A stretch of DNA of 64,000 nucleotides from Bacillus licheniformis DSM 13 = ATCC 14580 (GTDB lineage: Bacteria; Bacillota; Bacilli; Bacillales; Bacillaceae), in the NCBI RefSeq assembly GCF_000011645.1, contig NC_006270.3:2911501-2975500 (forward strand), given 5' to 3'. Positions 47,626 through 56,579 of the stretch are shown one piece after another (the stretch's first letter is position 1; every line of letters begins with the position of its first letter). The notes under the pieces were generated by a model. It saw only the letters and a program-made list of their open reading frames with translations. It had not been told where the DNA came from and did not search any database. The translations under genes and the position numbers were made by a program.

Positions 47626-50600
47626 CGACATTTTTCTCACCTACAACGCTTTTAAGCCTGTATAGAGCAGCGTGATCAGCCTTGATATTATAGCTTTCCG
47701 GCAGCTGCATCGTCTGCTTCCGTTTTTCATAATAGACGCAGACCGGCGTTTCCCCTTTGTGTTCAAGCAGGATGCTGCTGATCTTCTTGAAAATATCGTG
47801 GGTGTGCTGGCTTTCCTCCACTTTAATATAGACGGACGGCTGCTTTTTCGCATGAAGCGATTCGACGAGCGATGCCCCGGAAATAATCAGCTGGCGTTTT
47901 TCATTCCTTGTCTCAAGGCGTCCTTCTGCAAAAAGCGATACGCCTTCTTCCAGGATCGGGGAAAGCTGCCTGAACTGTTCAGGAAAAACAACCGCCTCCA
48001 TTTCCCCGCTTTCATCGCTCAGCTCCAGAAAAGCCATCGTCTGTCCCGTTTTTGTGCGGATCGTCTTCATCCTCGTCAAAAGTCCGCCCAGAGCCGCTTT
48101 TTTGCGGCCAGAGGCGAGCAGCTGAATAATCGGCAGCGCACCTGCACGGTCCAGTTTCTTGCGGTGGACGCTCAGCGGATGGTCAGAAAAGTAAATGCCA
48201 AGCGTTTCCTTCTCGTGTGCCAGCAGGTCGACGAGCGGCATTTCCTCCGTCTCGGCGTACTTCGGCTTGATTGTCAAGCCTTCATCGAGAAAGAAGCCTA
48301 GCTGATCATTGTCTCCTGCAAACAATTCGGCATGCTCCAGCGCGACATCGACAGAAGCGAGCAAAGTAGCCCGGTTTTCACCGAATTCATCCATTGCTCC
48401 GGCAAAAATTAAGGCTTCAATCGTTTTCCGATTTACGCTTTTCACAGAAGTCCTCACACAAAAATCAAACAAATCTGCGAACGGCTTTTCTTTTCTGGCT
48501 CTGTAGATCTCTTTTACAGCCGCTATCCCGACGCCTTTAACAGCTCTTAAACTGTAGCGCAGCGCCCCGTTTTCCACGACAAACGGATAGCCGCTCTTAT
48601 TGATGGAAGGACCTAGAACATTCAGCCCTTTCCCTTTTGCTTCATAGATGTACTGAGCAAGCTTTTCCTCATTTCCGATCGCACTCGTCAAGAGGCCGCA
48701 CATAAAGTAGAGGGGATAATGCGCTTTTAAATAAGCGAGCTGGTAGCCGATCATGCTGTATGCAACGGCATGGCTCCGGTTAAAACCGTAATTGGCGAAT
48801 TTCACAATCAGATCGTATACTTCATTAGCCGCCTGTACGGAATATCCTTTTTTCAAACATCCACTAATAAAATGATTTCTCTCTGTATCGAGAATTTCCT
48901 TGTTTTTTTTGCCGACCGCCCTTCGCAAAAGGTCGGCTTCTCCAAGCCTGAAACCCGCCATCCGGGATGCGATCATCATGATTTGTTCCTGATAAACGAT
49001 CACGCCGTACGTATCTTTCAGGATATCGGCCAAATCCTCGTGCGGATAAGACACAGGAACCCGTCCGTGCTTCCTTTCGATATACAGCGGGATGTTTTCC
49101 ATCGGGCCCGGGCGGTACAAGGCATTGACGGCGACAATATCTTCAAGGCTCGATGGCTTGAGCCTTTTTAAAACGTTTCTCATGCCGGCTGATTCGAGCT
49201 GGAAAATACCTGTCGTATCTCCTTCAGCCAGCAGCTTAAACGTCTGTTCATCATCATAGGGAATCGCCGAGAAATCGATAGTGACCCGCTCGCTTTTTTC
49301 GATCAGCGTTTTGATCGATTCAATGAGCGTTAAATTGCGCAAGCCGAGAAAATCCATTTTCAAAAGTCCCAAGTCTTCGAGATAGCCCATCGAATATTGC
49401 GTTAAATATACGCCGCCATGACCTTCCTGTACCGGTATGATATTCGTCAGCGGCTCCTCGCTCAATACGACGCCAGCCGCATGAATGGACGTATGCCGGG
49501 GAAGCCCTTCGATTTTCTGCGCCGTTTTAAATATGTCCTGAAGCTTTTTTGAGCCGTTTAGGCGCTTGTCAAGTTCAGGTGAAAGTGCTCTCGCCTCTTT
49601 CAGCGTCACTCCGGGTTTGGAGGGAATCAGCTTCGCCAGCTGGTCGGCTTCTTTCGGACTGATGCCCATCACCCTGCCGACGTCTCGGAGCGCCGCTTTT
49701 GCGGCCAATGTACCGAACGTGGTTATTTGTGCTACGTGCAGTGCCCCGTACTTATTTTTCACGTACTGAATAACTTCATCCCTTCTCGTATCGGGAAAAT
49801 CGATATCGATATCGGGCATGCTGATGCGCTCCGGATTTAAAAACCGTTCAAACAGCAATTTGTGCTTAAGCGGATCGACATCTGTGATAAACAGCGTATA
49901 AGCGACGAGAGAACCGGCCGCCGATCCGCGCCCCGGCCCTGTGATAATGCCGTTATCGTGGGCGAACTTCATGAAATCCCAGACGATCAAAAAATAGTCG
50001 CTGAAAGCCATGTCGCGAATCACTTTCAGCTCATACTTAAGCCGCTCGACATACTCCTTCGGAGCGGCTTCGAACCGTTTTTTCAGTCCGAGAAAGCAAA
50101 GCTCGGCCAAATAATCGTCGGCATTCTTGCCGGAAGGCGCCGGATATTTCGGCAGGCGCGTCTGGCCAAGGCTCAGGTCCACCTGGCATCGGTCCGCGAT
50201 TTTGACTGTATTCTCCAACGCGTCCGGACGATCTCTGTAAATGTCCAGCATTTCAGCGGGCGGCTTGAGCTCAAGATGCAGATCTCCTTCGGCCTTCATG
50301 TCTTCGTTCAGCTTCTCGCCCGCTTTAATCGCTTTTAAACACGTGTAAGCTGCCGCGTCCTCCTTTTCGATGTAGCGTACATCGCCGGTTGCGGCAATCG
50401 GAATTCCCGTATGTTCGCTTAGCTCTAAAATGCGTTCAGAAAGAAGCGGGTCTCCCTTGTACGGCTGATACGACAAATAGAAGCTGCCCTCTCCAAAGAT
50501 CGAAAGGCAGCGGAGGGCAGCGTCCTTCGCCTCTTCGATCAGCCCTTCTTTCAACAGCGCTTCAACATGGCTTGTCCCGCCCGTTGTCAGCGCGATGAGG

Positions 50601-50959
50601 CCTTCATGATAGCTTTTGAGCCATTTTTCCTTGATGCCGGTTTTTGATTTTGACTGCAACACGCTGCTGATTTTCAGCAGGTTTTGATAGCCTTTGTTTG
50701 TTTTCGCCAAAAGAACGAGCGGATATGATAGCTGCTCTTTTTCATCTGTTAAAACAGAAGCCGTCAGCCCGATAATCGGCTTGATGCCGCGTTTTTTGCA
50801 TGATTTATAAAATTCCACCGCCCCGTACATGACCTCGTCATCCGTCAGCGCCATTGCGCTGTAGCCCAGCTCTTTGGCTTTGGCCGTGAGATCCTCTACG
50901 GAAGCGGCGCTGTTTAATAAGCTGTAACCGCTATGTACTTGCAGGTGAACAAAAGGCAT
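47615..50959 (-). CDS. dnaE: DNA polymerase III subunit alpha DnaE
   Basis: 1114 residues from the ATG at 50959 (AAGGAAGGGGTGA site). PHP domain about 1-270 (FVHLQVHSGYSLLN), C-family polymerase core with PDIDIDFPDTRRDEV and GPGRGSAAGSLVAY, helix-hairpin-helix region, and an OB-fold near 970-1050 (AALGGLLTRMKTIRTKTG). In Bacillus this error-prone polymerase extends lagging-strand primers before PolC takes over. Divergent from ytrH. Confidence 0.96.
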   Translation of the reverse strand: MPFVHLQVHSGYSLLNSAASVEDLTAKAKELGYSAMALTDDEVMYGAVEFYKSCKKRGIKPIIGLTASVLTDEKEQLSYPLVLLAKTNKGYQNLLKISSVLQSKSKTGIKEKWLKSYHEGLIALTTGGTSHVEALLKEGLIEEAKDAALRCLSIFGEGSFYLSYQPYKGDPLLSERILELSEHTGIPIAATGDVRYIEKEDAAAYTCLKAIKAGEKLNEDMKAEGDLHLELKPPAEMLDIYRDRPDALENTVKIADRCQVDLSLGQTRLPKYPAPSGKNADDYLAELCFLGLKKRFEAAPKEYVERLKYELKVIRDMAFSDYFLIVWDFMKFAHDNGIITGPGRGSAAGSLVAYTLFITDVDPLKHKLLFERFLNPERISMPDIDIDFPDTRRDEVIQYVKNKYGALHVAQITTFGTLAAKAALRDVGRVMGISPKEADQLAKLIPSKPGVTLKEARALSPELDKRLNGSKKLQDIFKTAQKIEGLPRHTSIHAAGVVLSEEPLTNIIPVQEGHGGVYLTQYSMGYLEDLGLLKMDFLGLRNLTLIESIKTLIEKSERVTIDFSAIPYDDEQTFKLLAEGDTTGIFQLESAGMRNVLKRLKPSSLEDIVAVNALYRPGPMENIPLYIERKHGRVPVSYPHEDLADILKDTYGVIVYQEQIMMIASRMAGFRLGEADLLRRAVGKKNKEILDTERNHFISGCLKKGYSVQAANEVYDLIVKFANYGFNRSHAVAYSMIGYQLAYLKAHYPLYFMCGLLTSAIGNEEKLAQYIYEAKGKGLNVLGPSINKSGYPFVVENGALRYSLRAVKGVGIAAVKEIYRARKEKPFADLFDFCVRTSVKSVNRKTIEALIFAGAMDEFGENRATLLASVDVALEHAELFAGDNDQLGFFLDEGLTIKPKYAETEEMPLVDLLAHEKETLGIYFSDHPLSVHRKKLDRAGALPIIQLLASGRKKAALGGLLTRMKTIRTKTGQTMAFLELSDESGEMEAVVFPEQFRQLSPILEEGVSLFAEGRLETRNEKRQLIISGASLVESLHAKKQPSVYIKVEESQHTHDIFKKISSILLEHKGETPVCVYYEKRKQTMQLPESYNIKADHAALYRLKSVVGEKNVVLR

Positions 50960-51047
50960 TTCTGTCACCCCTTCCTTTTTCGAGCCGTCTCTTTTCATTA
51001 TATGATGGGATCGAATGAGAAACAAATGTTCTTTCTTTGATCAACAA

Positions 51048-51076
51048 TCATACTTGTCTTTCTTTATCCATATAGT
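51048..51076 (+). promoter_or_regulatory. sigma-E-type promoter of ytrHI
   Basis: TCATACT (51048-51054), 14-bp spacer, CATATAGT (51069-51076). Each element is one base from the sigma-E consensus (KMATATT, CATACANT). ytrHI is sigma-E controlled in B. subtilis. Confidence 0.72.
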
Positions 51077-51098
51077 GTGATAAGGTGAGGTGATCGGA

Positions 51099-51440
51099 AT
51101 GGATCCTGAACAGCCCTTTTTCCCAAACTTTATCAGCTGTTATTTTATTGCGCTTGGAGTGCTTCTCGGCGGTTGTTTAATCGGGGGGATCGGCGCCTAT
51201 CTGTCGGGGCAGCCGCCTTTAACGATCATTACAAGTCTCGCAAACCGCCTGAAAATCTGGGCGCTGGTTGCGGCAATCGGCGGCACGTTTGATGCGGTCT
51301 ACAGCTTTGAAAGGGGCATTATCGAAGGCAATACGAGAGACATCGTAAAACAGCTTCTCCTGATTCTTTCGGCGATGGGAGGAGCGCAGACCGGTTATCT
51401 GATCATCAACTGGCTCACACAGGAGCATATTTCCTCATGA
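51099..51440 (+). CDS. ytrH: Sporulation membrane protein YtrH
   Basis: 113 residues from the ATG at 51099 (GAGGTGATC site), equal to B. subtilis YtrH. Three hydrophobic segments with the family core LANRLKIWALVAAIGGTFDAVYSFERG. Needed for efficient sporulation in the mother cell in B. subtilis; molecular role unknown. Overlaps ytrI by 4 bp (ATGA). Confidence 0.9.
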   Translation: MDPEQPFFPNFISCYFIALGVLLGGCLIGGIGAYLSGQPPLTIITSLANRLKIWALVAAIGGTFDAVYSFERGIIEGNTRDIVKQLLLILSAMGGAQTGYLIINWLTQEHISS

Positions 51441-51940
51441 GAATCCCTCCATATTATAAAAAGCCTGGGTGGCAGCGTTTTTTTGCGGGAATGATGTGCG
51501 GAGCCATCATCAGCTGGTTCGTGTTCCTGTTTACATACGGAACCTTTCAGGAGAAGCAGGTCGTCTTGATCAGGGAACAGAAAGAGCGCATCAATGATTT
51601 AAATGACCAGATCACCATTTACCGCGAGGATCTGCATAAGCTGAATGAAGACAATAAAAGAAAACTGCTGATTCAAAGCGTCGACGTCAAGCTGATCAAC
51701 GGCAAGCAATACAAGCTGTCACAGCCGGACATGATGAACTTTGAGGAGCATATCCGGGATAACATTTCAGATGTCATTACAAAGGATATCGAAAGCGTCT
51801 ACCGGACGAAGGAGCTTTTAAAGCGGACGATTGAAAATAAAGAGTATACGATAAACGATAAAAAGTACAAGGCGAAAGTCACCGAACTGACGATTTATAC
51901 GCGGCTTTCCGTTGAAATCAAAATCTCTTTTTCCGAATAA
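51437..51940 (+). CDS. ytrI: Sporulation membrane protein YtrI
   Basis: 167 residues: short basic N-terminus, one membrane segment (GMMCGAIISWFVFLFTY), then a coiled-coil-prone stretch (residues about 40-75) and a soluble tail. It starts within the ytrH stop (ATGA), so the pair is translationally coupled and under the same sigma-E-type promoter. Function unknown. Confidence 0.88.
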   Translation: MRIPPYYKKPGWQRFFAGMMCGAIISWFVFLFTYGTFQEKQVVLIREQKERINDLNDQITIYREDLHKLNEDNKRKLLIQSVDVKLINGKQYKLSQPDMMNFEEHIRDNISDVITKDIESVYRTKELLKRTIENKEYTINDKKYKAKVTELTIYTRLSVEIKISFSE

Positions 51941-52052
51941 AAATTATGGATTTTTTTTTACGATTCACATGCATTCGTCGCTTTTTTCCATATTTTAATT
52001 TAAACTGACAGTAAGCGATATGTAAGTTTTTTTAAAAAGGGAGGAAAGCAGA

Positions 52053-52232
52053 ATGTACATTTACAGTTACCATCAGCTGGCAAGAGATAAAGTCAACCGG
52101 ATCAAGCTGGGCTACTCGGCTTATGCGGAAACTGAAAGTCTCGCGTCCCTTATCAAAAAAGAGTTAAAGGCCCAAAACATCCATGTTTATGAGGATGTAA
52201 CAGATATCGGATCATGGTTTATACCTGAATAA
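52053..52232 (+). CDS. ytzJ: Small conserved protein (59 aa), probably YtzJ
   Basis: Short frame missed by long-ORF criteria: ATG at 52053 behind GGGAGGAAAGC, encoding 59 residues starting MYIYSYHQLARDKVNRI and ending with SWFIPE. Soluble, no cysteine. The strong ribosome site, a clean terminator after it and its place between ytrI and nrnA support a real gene. The name is from remembered B. subtilis gene order. Function unknown. Confidence 0.72.
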   Translation: MYIYSYHQLARDKVNRIKLGYSAYAETESLASLIKKELKAQNIHVYEDVTDIGSWFIPE

Positions 52233-52289
52233 ACAGCAGCTGTCGTGCGTAAAATGATCCGCTTACACTTTGCTGCTGTTTACTTTTTT
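52231..52289 (+). terminator. Terminator of the 59-aa gene
   Basis: AAACAGCAGC/GCTGCTGTTT, 10-bp perfect stem with a 31-nt loop, then TACTTTTTTG. It starts at the stop codon. Confidence 0.75.
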
Positions 52290-52324
52290 GCAAGATGCAA
52301 TGCAAGCGTTTGCAGTTAAACTGC

Positions 52325-52350
52325 ACAAAAAAGAGGGACTTCCCCTCTTA
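52325..52350 (-). terminator. nrnA terminator
   Basis: AAGAGGG/CCCTCTT stem with TTTTTTG after it on the minus strand; the nrnA stop codon is in its 5' arm. Confidence 0.85.
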
Positions 52351-53292
52351 TTTGTTTTCTTTGCATATACGCTCCAGGTCAGCGATGACAAGATCAGCGT
52401 CTTTCCAGTCATAGATGGAAGCGCCGGCTGCGAGCGGATGGCCCCCGCCGTTGTATTTTTTAGCGACTTCATTGACAATCGGCCCCTTTGAACGAAGCCT
52501 TACCCTGATTTGATCGGCTTCCTCCACAAAAAACACCCATGCTTTGATCCCCGAAATATTGCCGAGCGTGCTGACAAGCTGTGAAGCTTCAGACGGCGTA
52601 ATATTGTATTGATGTAAAATATCGCGGGTGATGAAAACCGACGCAACACCGTTTTCGGACAGAGAAACATTCTGGTAAATATAGCCATTCAGCCTCACAA
52701 CATTTAATTTCGTCTCATATAATTGATCAAAAAGCGCCTGGGAAGAAAAAGGATACTCGATCAGCTCTCCGGCATATTTCAATGTCTTTTTTGTCGTGTT
52801 CGGAAATAAGAAGCGCCCTGTATCCCCCACAATGCCGGCATAGATCAGTTCGGCGCCCTTTGTTGGAAGCGCCCATCCCGCTTGTTCTTTACCCGCTAAA
52901 TACAGTTCGTAAATCATCTCGCTCGTCGAGCTCGCACTCGTATCCACCCATAAAAGGTCGCCGTACCGGTCTTCATTCGGATGGTGGTCGATTTTGATCA
53001 GCTTGTCGCCCAGGTTGTAGCGCGAATCTGAAATTCTCGCTTGATTTGCCGTGTCGCAAACGATGACAAGTGCATTTTCATACACCGGGTCTTCAATCAC
53101 ATCTGGAGTATACAAAAAAGCGAGAGAAGGTTCAGGAGCTCCGACCGCGAAAATATTTTTTTCGGGGTAGGTTGCCCTCAGGATTTCCGTAAGGCCGCAT
53201 TGGGATCCGTAGGCGTCAGGATCCGGTCTCACATGTCTATGTATAATGATCGTGTCATATAATGATATGGTTCTGATGATTTCTTTTTTCAT
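52348..53292 (-). CDS. nrnA: NrnA, bifunctional nano-RNase and pAp phosphatase
   Basis: 314 residues from the ATG at 53292 (AGAAGGGG site). DHH-DHHA1 phosphoesterase: motif I HRHVRPDPDAYGSQ, motif II CDTANQAR, motif III IDHHPNE, GDTGRF, and C-terminal GGGHPLAAGAS of DHHA1. Degrades 2-5-nt RNAs and dephosphorylates pAp. Formerly YtqI. Confidence 0.95.
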   Translation of the reverse strand: MKKEIIRTISLYDTIIIHRHVRPDPDAYGSQCGLTEILRATYPEKNIFAVGAPEPSLAFLYTPDVIEDPVYENALVIVCDTANQARISDSRYNLGDKLIKIDHHPNEDRYGDLLWVDTSASSTSEMIYELYLAGKEQAGWALPTKGAELIYAGIVGDTGRFLFPNTTKKTLKYAGELIEYPFSSQALFDQLYETKLNVVRLNGYIYQNVSLSENGVASVFITRDILHQYNITPSEASQLVSTLGNISGIKAWVFFVEEADQIRVRLRSKGPIVNEVAKKYNGGGHPLAAGASIYDWKDADLVIADLERICKENK

Positions 53293-53438
53293 GACGCGCC
53301 CCTTCTTTACTTTGTTTTTAACCATTAAATCATAATCTGTTGTTGGTGGAAAGTGAAAGTTATGACTTTTTATTGTAGAAAGCGAACCCGATTATGTATA
53401 CAATGGGTTTGTAAAACTTACAATGGAGGATGTCGATT

Positions 53439-53741
53439 ATGCCGTTTTTTGTTTTTTTTATTGTGGTTTCAGCGATAGCTTATGTGTACTTCAAAGTAAG
53501 GTATGTGCGCACCAAAAAAGCGGTTGAACGGGAATACTATTCGGCCAAGTCAAGCATGAGTCTGGGCCTGTTTATCATGTTCTTCGGCGCCAATCAGCTG
53601 ATTTTAAACCGCGGCACGCTGGCTGTCGTCATCGGCGTTATTTTTATGCTGACCGGGCTCGGGAGCATGTGGGCCGGCTACAAGGCCTATAAGCACTATG
53701 TCCCTTTGCTTGCGAAAGAAAACGAACGGGAGAACGCATAA
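53439..53741 (+). CDS. ytpI: YtpI family membrane protein
   Basis: 100 residues from the ATG at 53439 (8 nt after GGAGGA), as long as B. subtilis YtpI. Three membrane segments with the conserved SAKSSMSLGLFIMFFGANQLIL. Function unknown. Divergent from nrnA, convergent with ytoI. Confidence 0.85.
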   Translation: MPFFVFFIVVSAIAYVYFKVRYVRTKKAVEREYYSAKSSMSLGLFIMFFGANQLILNRGTLAVVIGVIFMLTGLGSMWAGYKAYKHYVPLLAKENERENA

Positions 53742-53769
53742 GCGAAAAGAGGGACACCGACCGCGTCCC

Positions 53770-55092
53770 TTAGCTTCTTTCCATCAGCTGAACCATCATC
53801 ATCGCTTTGCCGACTAGAGCACCCTGGTGAAAAACTTCTATATCCATTTTCCCGAACTTTCTCCCGGCTTCGAGAATGTTCGGTTTTATTTCAATGACAG
53901 ACTCCATTTGCACAGGCTTTAAAAAATAAATCGTCATGCTCTCTATCACGAGCTCGCCTTTTTTGCGCGACCGCAAAAAGCGGTTTGCAGCTTCGGTCAA
54001 AATCGTCGTAAACACGCCGTAGGAAATCGTCCCCAAGTGGTTTGTCATTTGCGGCGTTACTTCGTATTGATAGACCGGAGCCGGCTTGTTTTTGTCATGG
54101 TCCGATTCTTTGAAACCGCCGGTCACGATGTCATCGAGTTTTTCTCCGACCTGCGGCTGTTTTTGGATCATTTGAAGCGCCTTTAATACATCCTGCCTGC
54201 TGATCATGCCGATCAGCTTTTGCCGCTCGTCAACGACGGGAAGCACTTCGATCCCTTCCCAGACCATCATCTGCGCGGCTGAAGCAACAGACGTTTTTCC
54301 GATCACTGTAATCGGGTTTTTCGTCATGACTTTTTCAATCAATACACTGCGGTCATATCCGGCAACGTCCTTCGAAGTTAAAATGCCGTGGATTTTCATC
54401 TGCTCGTCAACGATGGGAAAGCGTCCGTGCCCAGTTTCAAAGTTTTTCTCATACCATCTTTCCAGCTTTTCATGAGGTGATAAGCAGACTGTTTTTTCTA
54501 AAGGAGTCAAAATATCCTCAACAAGCACGACTTCTTTTTTGATGAGCTGGTCATAAATCGCCCTGTTGATCATCGCCGCTACAGTAAACGTATCATAGCT
54601 TGTAGAAATGACCGGGAGCTCGAGCCTGTCGGCAAGCTCAATAATCTCCGGCTCCGTATCAAAACCGCCCGTCACCAGTACGGCAGCACCCGCTTCCAAA
54701 GCCTGGCGGTGCGCATCGATTCGGTTGCCGACAATCAGCAGGTTGCCCGCTCCGGTATATCTCATCATCGCATCAAGCTTCATCGCTCCGATGACGAATT
54801 TGTTGAGCGTTTTATGAAGCCCTGCTTTTCCGCCAAGCACATGGCCGTCAATGACATTCACCACTTCAGCATATGTCAGTTTTTCAATATTCTCTTTTTT
54901 CTTTTGCTCGATCCTGATCGTTCCGACCCTTTCAATCGTGCTGACAAACCCTTTATTCTCGGCTTCTTTTATCGCTCTGTAAGCAGTTCCTTCACTGACT
55001 TTCATTTCTTTGGCAATCCGCCTGACGGAGATTTTTTCGCCGACAGACAAAGAATCAATATATTTTAAAATCTGTTCGTGTTTTGTCGCCAA
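53770..55092 (-). CDS. ytoI: YtoI: wHTH-DRTGG-CBS-hotdog protein
   Basis: 440 residues from the TTG at 55092 behind AAGGTGA; the ATG 15 bases upstream touches its putative ribosome site. Domains in order: GntR-like winged helix (1-65, RRIAKEMKVSEGTAYRAI), DRTGG domain (about 75-185), two CBS domains (about 195-310), and a C-terminal MaoC/thioesterase-type hotdog domain (about 330-435). CBS pairs usually bind adenine nucleotides. Probably a ligand-sensing regulator; target and effector unknown. Confidence 0.88.
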   Translation of the reverse strand: MATKHEQILKYIDSLSVGEKISVRRIAKEMKVSEGTAYRAIKEAENKGFVSTIERVGTIRIEQKKKENIEKLTYAEVVNVIDGHVLGGKAGLHKTLNKFVIGAMKLDAMMRYTGAGNLLIVGNRIDAHRQALEAGAAVLVTGGFDTEPEIIELADRLELPVISTSYDTFTVAAMINRAIYDQLIKKEVVLVEDILTPLEKTVCLSPHEKLERWYEKNFETGHGRFPIVDEQMKIHGILTSKDVAGYDRSVLIEKVMTKNPITVIGKTSVASAAQMMVWEGIEVLPVVDERQKLIGMISRQDVLKALQMIQKQPQVGEKLDDIVTGGFKESDHDKNKPAPVYQYEVTPQMTNHLGTISYGVFTTILTEAANRFLRSRKKGELVIESMTIYFLKPVQMESVIEIKPNILEAGRKFGKMDIEVFHQGALVGKAMMMVQLMERS

Positions 55093-55184
55093 TCGTTTCA
55101 CCTTCATCCTCTGACTGCTAGATATATTTATTATAAATCGTTGTGCGATTGAACCGCAATCCGCCTTCACAACATCATGCCCGC

Positions 55185-55742
55185 CTAAGCCTTATCATCC
55201 TCCATCAGGAGAAGCGCTTTTTCAAGCCATGAGCAATAGCCTTTTTCCCGCTCAAGCGCCCGGGTCAATACAAGGTAATGGCCGAAATGAGGCGAGCGGA
55301 ACGTTATTGAATCACCCGCTTCGCGCTTCAATTCATCGAGCTTGGTGTTTAAAAAAGCAGCTTTTTCCTGTCTCTTTTGAAGCTGATCGTTAAAAAGCCT
55401 TTTCGCTTCATCAGGTTCCATCGAAGAGATAAAATAAGCTTTCAGCATAAATTCATCTTTTACCGTATCTGGAACCGGCTTAAATTCCGTAAGCCACCCG
55501 TGAAGTTCACGCTTTCCGGCTTCTGTGATGGAATACATTTTCTTTTCTAATTTTGAGCCTTGGATCACCGTTTCAAATTCGATAAATCCTTCATCCGTCA
55601 GCTTTTTCAGCTCGGGATAAATCTGGCTGTGCTTGGCGCTCCAAAATTGGCCCAATTCGGCTTTAAACCGGCTTGTCATATCGTAGCCGCTCAAACTCCC
55701 ATGATCAAGGAGCCCCAAAATCGCGTATTTCAATACCCTCAT
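55185..55742 (-). CDS. PadR-family transcriptional regulator
   Basis: 185 residues from the ATG at 55742 behind GGAGGGTGATT. N-terminal winged helix with the PadR pattern (ILGLLDHGSLSGYDMT, QIYPELKKLTDEGFIE) and a longer C-terminal helical dimerisation domain (PadR subfamily 2, with EPDEAKRLFNDQLQKRQ). Such repressors usually control an efflux pump or detoxification gene next door, but no such partner is adjacent here. Target unknown. Confidence 0.85.
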   Translation of the reverse strand: MRVLKYAILGLLDHGSLSGYDMTSRFKAELGQFWSAKHSQIYPELKKLTDEGFIEFETVIQGSKLEKKMYSITEAGKRELHGWLTEFKPVPDTVKDEFMLKAYFISSMEPDEAKRLFNDQLQKRQEKAAFLNTKLDELKREAGDSITFRSPHFGHYLVLTRALEREKGYCSWLEKALLLMEDDKA

Positions 55743-55822
55743 AATCACCCTCCAAGATGAATCCGATTCCTACATTATATCATGGTGGACATGTTTTGAT
55801 AGGCGCATAACCGGTTCAACCG

Positions 55823-55846
55823 AAAAAAGGACCCGGATTCGGGCCC
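55823..55846 (-). terminator. ytkL terminator
   Basis: GGGCCCG/CGGGTCC stem followed by TTTTTTCG on the minus strand. Confidence 0.85.
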
Positions 55847-55858
55847 TCTAAAACAAAT

Positions 55859-56545
55859 TTACTTAAATTCGATTGACTCACCGACCTCAAGCACTTTTCC
55901 GACGCCTCCAGGAAGGCTGTCCGCAAATGCATGCGGATCCTGTTCGATGACGGGGAACGTCGAGTAGTGAACCGGGACAACCTGTTTCGCTCTGAGCCAT
56001 TCTGCGGCCAGTTTGGCGTCCTCAGGGCCCATCGTAAAATTATCGCCGATCGGCAAGAAGGCAAGGTCGATATGATTTAATTCACCGATCAGCTTCATAT
56101 CTGAGAAAAGCCCGGTGTCGCCGGCATGAAAAATCGTCCTTCCTTCCACAGTCAGAAGGATCCCCGCCGGCATGCCGGTATAGACGATCTTTTGGCTGTC
56201 TTCTTCCGTATAAGCCGATCCGTGGAAAGCCTGCGTCAGCTTGACTTTTCCAAAATCGAACTGGTGGGAGCCGCCGATGTGCATCGGATGTACATTCAGG
56301 CCTTTCCATCCTAGATAGACCGCGAGTTCATTCGGAGCTACAACGAGCGAATTGTTTCGCTTGGCGATTTCGATGGTATCGCCGACATGATCGTTATGTC
56401 CGTGAGTCAGCAAGATGACGTCCGCTTTGACATCTTCGGGCTTTAAATCGGTTAATGAGTTTCCTGTAATAAACGGATCGAAGATCAACTGATGATCTCC
56501 CGTATCAACTGTTACCACTGAATGACCATGATATGCCACTTTCAT
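55859..56545 (-). CDS. ytkL: UPF0173 metal-dependent hydrolase YtkL
   Basis: About 228 residues from the ATG at 56545 (GGGGTGG site; a second ATG lies one codon upstream). Metallo-beta-lactamase fold: VAYHGHSVV, zinc motif [11 protein letters not shown], then [11 protein letters not shown] and VPVHY. UPF0173 proteins are predicted hydrolases; the substrate is unknown. Confidence 0.88.
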   Translation of the reverse strand: MKVAYHGHSVVTVDTGDHQLIFDPFITGNSLTDLKPEDVKADVILLTHGHNDHVGDTIEIAKRNNSLVVAPNELAVYLGWKGLNVHPMHIGGSHQFDFGKVKLTQAFHGSAYTEEDSQKIVYTGMPAGILLTVEGRTIFHAGDTGLFSDMKLIGELNHIDLAFLPIGDNFTMGPEDAKLAAEWLRAKQVVPVHYSTFPVIEQDPHAFADSLPGGVGKVLEVGESIEFK

Positions 56546-56579
56546 CATATCCACCCCTGATTTTTTTAATTTCGCACGT

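Noticed and set aside
47672..48301. 209-codon plus-strand open frame opposite dnaE
   Set aside because: Antisense shadow of dnaE; composition (Phe/Arg/Cys-rich) is typical of reversed coding sequence.
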